From the NCBI RefSeq assembly GCF_009905375.1, contig NC_133655.1, positions 171,243,141 through 171,307,140 of the forward strand: DNA of 64,000 nucleotides, in the 5' to 3' direction. Below the pieces are notes generated by a model, which made no database searches, was not told the origin of the DNA, and saw only the letters and a list, made by a program, of their open reading frames with translations. Every line of letters starts with the position of its first letter. The first letter of the stretch is position 1. This document shows, in pieces, positions 35,701 through 47,544 of the stretch. This DNA is from Apium graveolens (lineage: Eukaryota; Streptophyta; Magnoliopsida; Apiales; Apiaceae). Position numbers and translations under genes: made by a program.

Positions 35701-38545
35701 AACACATGCTTCTTGAGTTTTTTGTCCATAGAGTTTAAACCGTTTTCATCAAAAACTTAAGTATCCTTATATACATTTTACGCAATGTCAACTATATAAT
35801 ACAACAAAAAATTATATACAATTATCTCCAATTTAGGAGGAGGAGCATTTATGATTTGTCACAATTGTTTTCCTCAACTCCTTCCTATTTAGGTCCTTAA
35901 GCTTAACTGTCGATGTATCTCATGCTAGCCCTTCAGGTTTAAATGCTGCAAAGACCATGCTTTTTCACAAAGACCTGGTCAGCCTGAATTCCAGCGTATC
36001 ATTAACATACGACATTGCCACAATGCTTACTTCTGTTGGTTCAGTTGTATATATATGTTCACTGAATTCTTACTCATCCAAAAATCAAAGAAAAACTACC
36101 TGATCAATGATGTAATGGTCTGGAATCTCCAGATTGATAAAATAAAAATAATCTGAACTTTATATAAGTCATTCCTCCATACTTCAATCTTCCAACTAAT
36201 TCACAAAGGGAGGCCGAAAACGCTGTAATGCTCCCTTGATCAATGTGATGCTCAGATTTACATTTGTATTTTTTCACAAAATTAACATGTTTGCTTACAA
36301 AATATGCAAACAGAATAGACGTCCAAAACAAAGCAGGTCAATATGGTGGTAGATTATTACTTTCCCTTAAGAGCTACAACAGTTAAGAGGCATGGTACCT
36401 ATATTACTCATTAAATTTTCATTAAGAATATTTTGCAATGAGAAGTTATTTTCTATATAAGTTGTATTTTTTAAGAAAATTATGATACCTAGGAAGAGAG
36501 AAAATGTGTTTGATTGTTATATACGAATTTACTTCACCGGGATATAGTCCTTGTTCCTTCACCCGAGGCACATGTTTTCCTACCATCCAAGGCATCTATG
36601 AGAGTAGTCTTTCTAGCTCAACTATTTAAGTTGTAAGACTCATAGCCTAACCTAAATAGACTACTGACACCTGGCCGCTCTTGAGGAACACCTTAAACTT
36701 TCATATCTTGTAGGTAAAATTTTAAAGATTTCTCAGCTAAGTATAAAATCTAATATATCTAAATATCTCGCAGCATTATCAATTGTATTAGATCGGTTTT
36801 AAAGTATTAATATAAAATATCACCTGAAAGTAAAAAAGAGCAATGTCGTAAACTCTCATTTGAACCCTGCTTAATCTGGACAATTTTTTGAAAGCCGACC
36901 TATCCTAATCTCGCAGCAACTGGTTTTCAGAAAAGGAATATAAACTTCTTCATATTAATTAATTTAAGGGATATCAGATGCATATGAGAAATTAATGATC
37001 AATTCAAAATCTTAGTTAACCTCTTCCACTTCTCAGATTTGCTGAATCTTTAAGATTTTATCTGCTCAATCCCAATTTTTACTAACAAATTTAAAGTCAT
37101 TTATAATTTTCGATAGCAAAAAAATCTAAACAAACATACATAACACTAAAGGAGTTTGAGTAAATTTAAGTTACCTTGCTTTTTTTGACATATATAAAAC
37201 ATGATAATAATCTTTCAGGTAAACTCATACATGTCATTAATCTCATTTATTAATAAGACAAAAACCTAATAGTGTGACTATAAGTTTGTACCATATTTCA
37301 AGTAAGAAGGTTTAAAAGTAATAATATCCATCAGTTTTTTTTAAGAAAATCACCTTTTGATATAATAACAATGATCTATCAACTAATATGATTTTACATG
37401 TAATTGTGTTCAAAATAACATACCATCAAGTTGTACGTCAGACTACAAGTTCTAAATTTTTTGTTTGCCTTTCAATTTATAACTTAGATCATCAAATTCT
37501 GCACCAACTACATCATTACCTTTTGATCTAAGCACTTTGGTGTGTTCATATTATCTTCTGGTTGATCTTCAAATCCTTCAGCAACCCATGCATCAAATCA
37601 ATTATTAATTTAATTCTGAAAATAAATAGCGAGCATTAAAGATAAAAATATGTATATTTGTTTAAAATTTATCATGTCTCATTCCAAATTTAAATATGAA
37701 GCTAATAATTTGAACCATTGATACTAAAACTAAAACAGAGAATATCTATGATTATGAAGGAATTTAACCACAAACTGATGAAATACTAATCGTGGGAACA
37801 TGATTTGTTTCATGTTCTCAATGATATAAGGTGACATACCTTGGCAACTTCTTTTATTTTGTTAGAAGCTTTAGGCCTAGATCAAGTAGCACATGTCTAG
37901 ATCAAAAAAATGATTCAAAGTCAAGAATTTAAAAGAAACCTTCATTAAGATCAAACTTGTAGCTGCTAATTAGCACCATATATCCGAGAAAAATTAGTAT
38001 AAAATATATATATATCCAGAGTGCCACCCCTTCTAGAAAGTTATGTCAACAACTTTATCAACTGATCTTCAATCATGCAACCTTTCTTGAGAAGCAACCA
38101 TAATCCTGACATTAGTTCCTGCTAGAAATATTAAATCAGTTAGTAAAGTCTCTTGAAGAGGCACATGGTGGATTAAGGAGAGTCTGGAGGCCAATCATGC
38201 AGTTATACCTTGGATTTAACTCACCTTAATAAATTGAACTCAACTATTTCCCCTAACCAAAAATTAATAGACCATGATACAATATAGTTTAGAAATAGTT
38301 CTATTTTAACTGCCAAGAAAAGTTCTTATGTAACCTGGGGATTCTATGTAGCACCTCTTCATCTGTAATCTTCTTCTGCCATCATTTTTTTTTCTGCAAA
38401 ATACATATAAAAAACTGAGAAATTCTTACCATTATTTAGAAACTACCAAGTATAGACTGGTTTGATGATCAATGATCAATATTCATCTAAGGTTTAAAAA
38501 TAAAATATTATAAATGAAAAATTAAATTATCAGATTGGAAAGGAA
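32726..38545. other. Very AT-rich Helitron interior without clear genes
   Basis: No supported open frame. About 33440-35600 is extremely AT-rich, with many short poly-A/T runs. On the minus strand an open stretch at 36104-36331 (SASLCELVGRLKYGGMTYIK) is bounded by splice-like sites and might be exon debris. I do not recognise it. Confidence 0.45.
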
Positions 38546-38635
38546 TCAAACTTCTTCTTCATAAGCTGTGAACTTCAGTGTTGGCTTCTCTTCTTGCTTG
38601 AGTGCTACATCTTTCAACTCATCAGCCCCGTCATC
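38546..38635 (-). pseudogene. Exon-like fragment, possible last exon of a captured gene
   Basis: On the minus strand a good acceptor (ttggttgtccag) is followed by 29 open codons starting DDGADELKDVALKQEE and containing KPTLKFTAYEEEV, then tga. The composition is clearly protein-like against an AT-rich background. I cannot assign a family. It lies in a stretch (38340-39660) with several donor and acceptor-like sites on the same strand. Confidence 0.4.
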
Positions 38636-39220
38636 CTGGACAACCAACATAAATCAGTATATTGACACCAGAGACTGAAGTTATGCATAATTTATATTAT
38701 AGATCTTGGTCAAATACATACTTTCATATCAGAAGTCCATAGGGTCAGATTGTCTCGAAGAAGCTACATAATAAGAATGTTACCCCTCTCCCACAGTATC
38801 CAGCTCTGCAAAAGTTTCATCGAAAGCTTTAAATATTGCAAGTACCTGTAACAATTTATCAAAAACTTACATAAAGCCTAATGTGTTCATCTACAAAAAA
38901 TGGTGGAAAAACCTGTTCTGCAGGATGCATGCTCGATCAGAAAAATTTAGAATCTCATAATAAATATCAAACACAACATTTAAAAAGAACAAAAGTTCCA
39001 TGACCACCTTTACAATATCGAGAAGAATAGAGACTTAAGGCATTAACATCAAACACAACATTTAAAAAGAACGACAATAACTCACCAAATCCAGTCATGA
39101 ACAATATTGCTGCAATCGAGTTCAAACACTAATGAGAAATAATACAATGTAAATAACAAAAATGAATAAGTTTGTAACATATCAATAGTATCTAGTAAAA
39201 ATAAAATTTAAGAATCAAAG

Positions 39221-40080
39221 CTACAAAATTACAAAACACAGAGAATCAATATGAGAAAAAAGATAATAAAAACAAAATCTTCTCATACAAGGATTATACA
39301 AAAGATAACAAAAATTAATCTTACAAATTGAAACGTCGGAGATAACCGCAATCTTTACAGGATAGCTCTTATGACATCCACTTTCATTGATCTTTAGAGA
39401 ATCAACACACACAAATTGTCAAATACTGATTTGAAAAATATAACAAACACATATTGGGTATGCATAAAATATGTACAAACATATAGTACTAAATCGCAGG
39501 AAGAGGAAGAAAAACAAAAACAAATAGAGAAAAAAATGAGATTTTTGAGATTTAAAATCAAACAGTTGGTGTACATACCTTGATTTGTGATTCTATAACC
39601 ACCGTTATAGAATTAATCTACCCATCGTCATCTTCTGCCTAAACCAAAATTAATATAGGTAAATAATAATAGTACAAACATATTAAATCAATACAAACAA
39701 CAATACTAAAATTACATAAAGGAAGAAGTGAAGAGACGAATAAAAAAAAAAAAAAGAAGAAATATGATTTACTAAACTGTTTATTCATTATGTTGCATTA
39801 ACAAATGAAACCCAATTAAAATCCGCATGTAACCTGCAAAAAGAAAAAGAAAAAAAATGAGAATATGAGATTTGAAATTTGAGAGAAGAATAGTAATTGA
39901 CGTGTATATCTCAATCTAATTTAACTGAATTTACAAATCAAGAAAGTATGAATTCTGAGATTTTGTTATCGTCGGACTATCAAGTTATGAGCTTGATATT
40001 TAATGGTGATCCATGGTGAAATCTCCGGTCAATCGAGAGAGAGTGATGAAGAGAGAGAAGGAGATAGAGAAAGAGAGAGA
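39221..40080 (-). pseudogene. Possible 5' exons of a captured gene on the minus strand
   Basis: Read on the minus strand, a long pyrimidine-rich leader (40020-40080, ctctctc runs) comes before an ATG near 40012 that closes after four codons. Further on are exon-like pieces ending in donor sites: atcaaggtatgt at about 39575 and caatttgtaaga near 39325, the latter after SLKINESGCHKSYPVKIA. This looks like a decayed, intron-containing gene inside the Helitron. The identity is unknown and the gene model cannot be built by eye. Confidence 0.3.
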
Positions 40081-40243
40081 TGTAACAGACTGGAGACAAT
40101 TATGCATGATTTGATTTTTTAAAATTAATTTTCCATAGATAGATTAATTTTGAAATTCAAAAGTAGCCAAATATTAATTAAGATGGGTCAATTGAAACTA
40201 ATTGGATAGTCCATGGATATAGGAAATAATATAGGATTTGGGT

Positions 40244-40301
40244 CATGGGTAAATTTATTTACCCATGGGTAAATTAAGGAGTAGTCATTAAGATATATAG
40301 A
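40244..40301 (-). other. Helitron 5' terminus with subterminal hairpin
   Basis: The minus strand begins TCTATATATCTTAATGACTA after an A. An 11-base perfect inverted repeat with a 2-base loop (40244-40267, catgggtaaat/atttacccatg) lies 34 bases inside the end. Confidence 0.5.
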
Positions 40302-40428
40302 TTTTAAGATATTTTTTTAAATAAATTTTACATTGCGGGTGTTTGATTCATGAGTAATTAGTCCGGTAATCGAAACCTTGATATCATGCATTAATGTCTG
40401 GATTATCAAAGTGTATGAATGGGAAGCG

Positions 40429-42107
40429 GACACCCATTCCTATGCGGGTCTAAGGCTGTCAAACGGATAATTCGCATCTGTAATTGTCAGATTCGAATAT
40501 GAATAATATCCACTTTATTTCGGATATGGATATTATTTGATTTTTTTTCCAGATACGAATGCGGATATTTCAGATAGATATCAGATTTTTTGAATTATTT
40601 TGATGACCCCGCCATTTTGACGATGATTTTAGAATATTTTTTTACGATTAAACTCAATTGATATATTTATATATGTATAAAGTATGTGTACAATCATGTA
40701 AAATTTGTATAAATGTATTAATTAATGCATATACAGACTATAAATATCATATATGTATTTAATTTTGGATTCGGATACAGATAATATCCGTTTTATTACA
40801 AATACAGATAATATTTTTTTTTCTCAAATACAAACGCGAATTTTTTAAACAACTATTGAATTTTTTCCAATTTTTTTGACAGCCCTAGTTAAATCACACC
40901 CTTGATTTATATATCATTCTCATTTATATTGATTATTATCATTCACATATCCTCCCTCCCATCATCAACATCCGAACATTTATCCAAACGCCCCGGTTAA
41001 TAATAAAAATAACAAATATTGAAAATAAGGTAAATGAAGGAACATTTATCCAAATAAGATTTAAATTAATAAAAATAACAAATATTGAAAATAAGGTAAA
41101 TAACAAATATCAAAATCCGAACATTTATCCAAATAAGATTTAAATTAAAATATGTTATGCCCTTGCAACCTCCTTATTAATTTCAGCCTACATGAATCCC
41201 ACGTATTCTGATAAAAAAAATCAGAACCAATATCGAGCAACTAATATTATTAAATAGGGCACTAGCCACTAGCAGCAGGGGCTGCGATGGTGGTTGAAAA
41301 TCGAAATAGAGCCTATGAAAATTGGGATAAATGGGAATGAGTGATATAAAATTTTAAGAGTCGGGGAAGGTTTGATGTACCTATTCAAAAGTATCGATGT
41401 TCTTATTTCATACTCACTAAATATCAATGCATGTGATTAAGATTTTTATTTTTGTTAATTGGACTCATTAAACATTAATTAAACACGCCCTTATTGAAAA
41501 CTAAACACAATAAATAGCGATTTTCATCAAATTAACTATGAAAATATATAATGAGGCTTTTAAATATGAGAAAAATGTTCCTAAAATTACTTTGGGAAAC
41601 TTTTGTGAGATGCAAATATATTTTGGTATAAAATAATAACAATATTTTTGTAAATATATTCAATTTCATGTAATTACTATAATACTCTCCTGTATTAATA
41701 TATAAAAATAAAATCTCGGATAAAATTTGTGAGGTAATATTAGTAACATCAATTTATTTATATATATTATATATATAAAGGAAAATCTCGGTATGCTGAC
41801 GTGACTTCTCCAAACACCTCCCATTCTACGTTTCGTGTTTCTGTTTCCTATAATTTCCAATGTTCCAGTTGATTGAGCTGCCTAATAAATAAAAATAATA
41901 TTTTGGAAAACAAAAATGGAAAGGTCTCAAATGAAATGAATGATTGCAATCTTAATTGTCCCACTTCAGTTAGGTATCTCTAAAAGTCCTTTGTTTGAAG
42001 TAATATTTTAATGTCTTATTTATAAACACCTATATAGTCATACCATATATCAAAATTCTTCATGCTATTTATTTCAATCTGCCGCCGATTTCATCCGCTT
42101 TCATTAC
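40429..42107. repeat. Duplicated block X, copy 1
   Basis: It starts acacccattcctatgcggg and is repeated at 45739-47417. I counted about nine single-base differences over 1.68 kb. It is non-coding: AT-rich with an atattatccgt-type repeat near 40500-40810 and a short internal duplication near 41000-41130. Unlike copy 2, it is followed by 3.0 kb of other sequence. Confidence 0.93.
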
Positions 42108-42440
42108 CTCCTCAACGGTTGCTCCTCCGGAAAAGCCTATTTCCGAGCCGATTCCCCTCATGTCAAAATTGTGAGGTACGTGAACTAGCTTTGCGATGAT
42201 ATCAGCATCGTATGTAATATTTTAGTCAGATTAATTGAATTTACGATGCTTAATTATTGTAATTTTCATGTTCATCTAGTAATATAAGCGCCTGTTAACA
42301 TTTTATAATTCTTGTGCTTTGGATGTGATTTATATTTACGGTGATTACTTGATCTGAACCTCTTTTGTACTATATGGCAGGGAAGCACCGCATGTGTGTC
42401 AAGTTGCTGGCATGTTTAATTCATTATTTGAATGTGTACT
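42060..42440 (+). pseudogene. Exon-like remnant with two splice-compatible exons
   Basis: An open stretch reads SAADFIRFHYLLNGCSS, GKAYFRADSPHVKIV and ends at a perfect donor (gag|gtacgtg, 42175/42176). After a 205-base gap an acceptor (tatatggcag|gg, 42380) leads in frame to EAPHVCQVAGM. Protein-like content on both sides of consistent splice sites suggests a real host gene or its fragment. A further exon-like piece lies near 42851-42876. I do not recognise the family. Duplication copy 2 breaks this exon after its first codons. Confidence 0.4.
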
Positions 42441-43402
42441 TTCATTAACGGAAAAAACTAAAAACACTTTTGCATAATATGATCATTTGAATATTTACTT
42501 TCAATAGTGAAAAAATTATATAACGCATAATGGTAATGAAGCAAACCTATATGTGGCAAATATCTCACCCTTTGTCTTCTTATTTTCCTAGGCACAATAC
42601 AGTCTCCTGCGTAGCTTGTGGTTAATAGTTTTTTTTAAATCCATATCGTCGTTCAGGACGGGTCATTACAATGTAACATCTTTTCTAGGATTCGACCACA
42701 ATGTTTCTTTTTTCTTTAAGCAGGCAGAGGGGAGGTAATTACAAATTCGGAATTAATGCACAAATCAATATAACAGGGCCCTGGTCTCCAAAAATGGTTA
42801 CATACTCCTAAACCTCTGGTAGAGAATTGTCAAATTTACTCATTTTGCAGGCTGTTTTGACAAGGCAAAATTTAAGGTTACTTTTTTTCCTCCACTGGTC
42901 TTATCAAATGTAAGTTTCACGGTCATTGTCTTCCTTATAATATTTGCCAAAAGAAAAAGGGACTTTCATGTAATCTTTTTATTTGTTTGCAAGCTTTTTC
43001 TCAATTGAAGTGTATTAAATTGGGTGTTTATGAAATCTTATTTGCCTGGGCACAATAGAGCCTCATGCGTAGCTTCTATGTGGTCTATTAGTTATTTATT
43101 TTAGAAAAAATTATTTGGTTTCCAACGTAAATCTTGCATAACTTTTTTGTGTATTGTAAATTTATATAGCTTTCAAATTTTGAATTTTAAATTTGACTAT
43201 GTGATTGTGTAGTAGGACCAAGTAACATGCATTTTTTTAGGTACCTGATACTTGCTGAAATCTTGAGTTGCAGTTCTGGTTAGAATCATCAAAGGATATT
43301 TTCATGTGCCAAGGGTAATTCTTTACCAAATATATGCTGGACTATAGCAATCAACTCTTTTTTTAAATATATGGAGATTTCTATCACAGTATCATTGTTA
43401 GC

Positions 43403-43750
43403 TATGTTAGAGCATCTCAAAAAAACTCTTTATATGGGGATTTAAGTTTAAAAATAAATAATGATGTTAAAATTTGAACTCCAAGAGACTCTTACAGGTT
43501 TTTTAAAAGTTTAGAAGCCTCTACCTAACTCTTAACTGACAATTTACTCTCCGCTTTCTTTCTCTCTCCCTATTATTCTGTCCTTTTGTAACATCAATAT
43601 ACTTATATACGTTTAATTATAACATAAAATATAAAAAGTGAGTTTAAAGATTATTATTGGAGATGAACCTACATTATCTTACAAAGAACTAATTTTTTAT
43701 ATTATTTTTAAAGAGAGAGTTAAGAGACTGCTGTTAGAGATATTTTTAAT
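43403..43750. mobile_element. Possible MITE with gagcatctc-type ends
   Basis: The left end reads ttagagcatctcaaaaaaactctt. The right end, aagagactgctgttagagat, is a decayed reverse complement of the same kind of end. There is no coding content. It is weaker than the copy at 23396 and could be chance similarity. Confidence 0.35.
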
Positions 43751-45109
43751 CTTAAATTATACCCTCAAATAGTTACTATAGCCCTTAAAATTTTCTTTTG
43801 TGAGATGCTACATAGCACGGGCTGGCTATGTAGTTATGCTCTCATAATTGTGCTATAAGCACAAAATTTACAACCTTATATTGTTTTGGTGAACCAATCT
43901 TGCATAAGCATCAGAATGTGAAGGTACTACCATTTTATTTTTTTAATTTACTATCTAGAGGTTTAAAGCGGGCTCGTAGCGATGAAGGTTTTTTAATATA
44001 AGTTTAAAAATTTATTTTATTTTCAGTACTCTAGAAACTTACAAGTAGTCATGTGACTCGAGTTGATGTTCCAGTGACATAAAATTAAAATGTTGGAGAA
44101 ATGGTTAAATTGCTTAAAGACCCAATCTAGCTGAAATTTGCAATTTCGCTGACTTATACAAGCTATCGATTACTTTTCCCACAGGTCAATAGACTAATAT
44201 ACAATGTATTTTTTGGCTTGTTTCGCCCTTTTTAAATTTGTTACAATAGAATGTGATGCTACCAAGTTATACGCGCATAATTCCCCGCAATCCATCTACT
44301 GAAAATATTATATATTTCACAAGAATATTACCTCCTCGGTATATATTGATATAAACTTGTATGCCAAACTATCTTCACTGATTATTTTGTGTAAAAAATT
44401 GTTAACACTTTATCAGAGGGCAGAGAGGTATAACCTCCGTCGATTTACGGGTTATATTACTTCAATTTACTTTTACTGCATTAAGAAAAATACGAACAAT
44501 TACAAAACGTAAGATCGAAGAGAAAATTTAGTTGGTTAAGGTAGCAAAATATCAGAAAGATCTACCATTAAGCTATAAACATATATTGCTACAAACTTTA
44601 TATTTTTCATTATTATTTTAATCTTGATTGCAAAGCCATATATTTGTTGTTGCATAGTGTATTTTTTGTTACTATACTAATAATCTTGATTGTGAATCCA
44701 TATCTTTGTTGTTTATAAATAGCAATAATTGTGCTATTTTTAAATTTTAGTTCTTTATTTAAAATTTTATTAATTAGCCATTAAATCCGTTAATTTTGTT
44801 TTGGCCCCTTTATGTGGCAACAATAATCACGACTACGATATTCGTAACTATTTCAGGTTGAAGATAGGATACTATCGTATTTGTAATTAACATGTTGATC
44901 AAAAAAATATAACGGCTAGATACATTAGATGAACCTTTCTGATGGATTAAAAATGACAAATATTCCATATTGATAGATCATTCTCACACTTATTATGCAA
45001 AAATTGATTATTACTTTTTATTTTTGGATTAGTCTGTGCAATTAGAAAGTAAAAGAAAGCTTATGAAAGGTGTCTTATTTCCTTTGTATTAAGCAATATT
45101 CAGCTCACC
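43751..45109. other. AT-rich intergenic DNA
   Basis: I see no open frame of note and no repeat or element ends in this stretch. Confidence 0.5.
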
Positions 45110-45738
45110 ACCATCTAAGACGACCTTCATTTTATGGAACTTTTTTTCGGAAAAAGCCATTCATTGACTGGCTTTTTCAGGATATGATGTTCATGAAGGT
45201 GGAAGAATGATCATTCCCTATCAAGAAATTTTAGTATACTGATAAATGACATTTTATACCACTTAGAATGTCTTATTATGACTTGAATTGATATCTTGAA
45301 ATCAAGTATTTTGTGTATTTGATGCGTTTTTCTGGTGTTTGTGCATTTCAGGGTATAACTTGCGTTTATGGGGAGATTTCATTAGGAATAAGCCTAGGGG
45401 TGTGCTTGGAATTGGATGTGGGAAGTTAGGAGCAGAATGTAGCGGAAATCGGGAGCAGAATGAGGAATTTTCCAGTAACCTGCTGGGCGGCCGCTCAGGA
45501 AAGCTGGGCGGCCGCTCAGGATGCTGGGCGCCCGCTCAGGATTGCTGGGCGGCCGCTCAGGGGCGAGAAATTTAATACTAATTTTTTATAATCCTTATTC
45601 TGTTGGACTTCTGAGACGGCTGGTTTTTTTGGGCTTCTATATAAGTAGTTTTCAGAGACGTTTTAAAAAGAGGGTGGTATCAAGCAAGGAGCGAGGAGAG
45701 AAGAAAGACCGTTTTAGCACATCGCAACGAAGAAGAGG
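45110..45738 (+). repeat. Partial Athila LTR with its left flank (duplication copy)
   Basis: Bases 45110-45239 match the flank left of Athila-1 (47414-47544). Bases 45240-45738 match the first 500 bases of its 5' LTR. The match stops abruptly at gaagaagagga, where duplicated block X copy 2 begins. The flank being copied with the LTR start shows that this is a segmental duplication and not a separate insertion. It has four units of the GC-rich minisatellite (45481-45561) against six in the full LTR. Confidence 0.9.
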
Positions 45739-47417
45739 ACACCCATTCCTATGCGGGTCTAAGGCTGTCAAACGGATAATTCGCATCTGTAATTGTCAGA
45801 TTCGAATATGAATAATATCCATTTTATTTCAGATATGGATATTATTTGATTTTTTTTCCAGATACGAATGCGGATATTTCAGATAGATATCAGATTTTTT
45901 GAATTATTTTGATGACCCCGCCATTTTGACGATGATTTTAGAATATTTTTTTACGATTAAACTCAATTGATATATTTATATATGTATAAAGTATGTGTAC
46001 AATCATGTAAAATTTGTATAAATGTATTAATTAATGCATATACACACTATAAATATCATATATGTATTTAATTTTGGATTCGGATACAGATAATATCCGT
46101 TTTATTACAAATACAGATAATATTTTTTTTTCTCAAATACAAACGCGAATTTTTTAAACAACTATTGAATTTTTTCCAATTTTTTTGACAGCCCTAGTTA
46201 AATCACACCCTTGATTTATATATCATTCTCATTTATATTGATTATTATCATTCACATATCCTCCCTCCCATCATCAACATCCGAACATTTATCCAAACGC
46301 CCCGGTTAATAATAAAAATAACAAATATTGAAAATAAGGTAAATGAAGGAACATTTATCCAAATAAGATTTAAATTAATAAAAATAACAAATATTGAAAA
46401 TAAGGTAAATAACAAATATCAAAATCCGAACATTTATCCAAATAAGATTTAAATTAAAATATGTTATGCCCTTGCAACCTTCTTATTAATTTCAGCCTAC
46501 ATGAATCCCACGTATTCTGATAAAAAAAATCAGAACCAATATCGAGCAACTAATATTATTAAATAGGGCACTAGCCACTAGCAGCAGGGGCTGCGATGGT
46601 GGTTGAGAATCGAAATAGAGCCTATGAAAATTGGGATAAATGGGAATGAGTGATATAAAATTTTAAGAGTCGGGGAAGGTTTGATGTATCTATTCAAAAG
46701 TATCGATGTTCTTATTTCATACTCACTAAATATCAATGCATGTGATTAAGATTTTTATTTTTGTTAATTGGACTCATTAAACATTAATTAAACACGCCCT
46801 TATTGAAAACTAAACACAATAAATAGCGATTTTCATCAAATTAACTATGAAAATATATAATGAGGCTTTTAAATATGAGAAAAATGTTCCTAAAATTACT
46901 TTGGGAAACTTTTGTGAGATGCAAATATATTTTGGTATAAAATAATAACAATATTTTTGTAAATATATTCAATTTCATGTAATTACTATAATACTCTCCT
47001 GTATTAATATATAAAAATAAAATCTCGGATAAAATTTGTGAGGTAATATTAGTAACATCAATTTATTTATATATATTATATATATAAAGGAAAATCTCGG
47101 TATGCTGACGTGACTTCTCCAAACACCTCCCATTCTACGTTTCGTGTTTCTGTTTCCTATAATTTCCAATGTTCCAGTTGATTGAGCTGCCTAATAAATA
47201 AAAATAATATTTTGGAAAACAAAAATTGAAAGGTCTCAAATGAAATGAATGGTTGCAATCTTAATTGTCCCACTTCAGTTAGGTATCTCTAAAAGTCCTT
47301 TGTTTGAAGTAATATTTTAATGTCTTATTTATAAACACCTATATAGTCATACCATATATCAAAATTCTTCATGCTATTTATTTCAATCTGCCGCCGATTT
47401 CATCCGCTTTCATTACC
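45739..47417. repeat. Duplicated block X, copy 2
   Basis: It is near identical to 40429-42107. The left junction joins the partial LTR at a shared gga; the right junction joins the Athila-1 flank at a shared acc. It lacks the 3.0 kb (42108-45109) that follows copy 1. Confidence 0.93.
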
Positions 47418-47544
47418 ATCTAAGACGACCTTCACTTTATGGAACTTTTTTTCGGAAAAAGCCATTCATTGACTGGCTTTTTCAGGATATGATGTTCATA
47501 AAGGTGGAAGAATGATCATTCCCTGTCAAGAAATTTTAGTATAT

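Larger units (their letters stand above)
27451..40301 (-). mobile_element. Candidate Helitron (12.85 kb, minus strand)
   Basis: On the minus strand the element would start A|TCTATATATC at 40301. It would end with a GC-rich hairpin (27465-27477), about ten bases, then CTAG at 27454-27451, followed by T. TC start, hairpin, CTAG end and insertion between A and T are the defining Helitron marks. Helitrons carry no target duplication or inverted ends, and none are seen. Six copies of an RPA-like first exon inside support the call, because plant Helitrons often carry RPA genes. No Rep or helicase motif was found, so it would be non-autonomous. The two ends were paired by eye and could belong to different elements. 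Confidence 0.55.

Noticed and set aside
36104..36331. 75-codon minus-strand frame in the Helitron interior
   Set aside because: It was considered as a gene, but it has no recognisable domain, and apparent splice sites interrupt it. Noted only as possible exon debris.
40948..40960. Stowaway-type MITE end (cctccctccc)
   Set aside because: Only one short match; no inverted partner and no TA target pair nearby.
41666..41860. 63-codon minus-strand frame repeated identically at 46975-47169
   Set aside because: Its identity is explained by the recent duplication of block X; there is no sign of selection or of a family.
45339..45811. Open frames with repeated GGRSG/LLGARSG peptides (also 47644-48135 and 53362-53756)
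   Set aside because: They are the GC-rich minisatellite in the Athila LTR read through by chance. Unit number varies between LTR copies and no start or domain is conserved.
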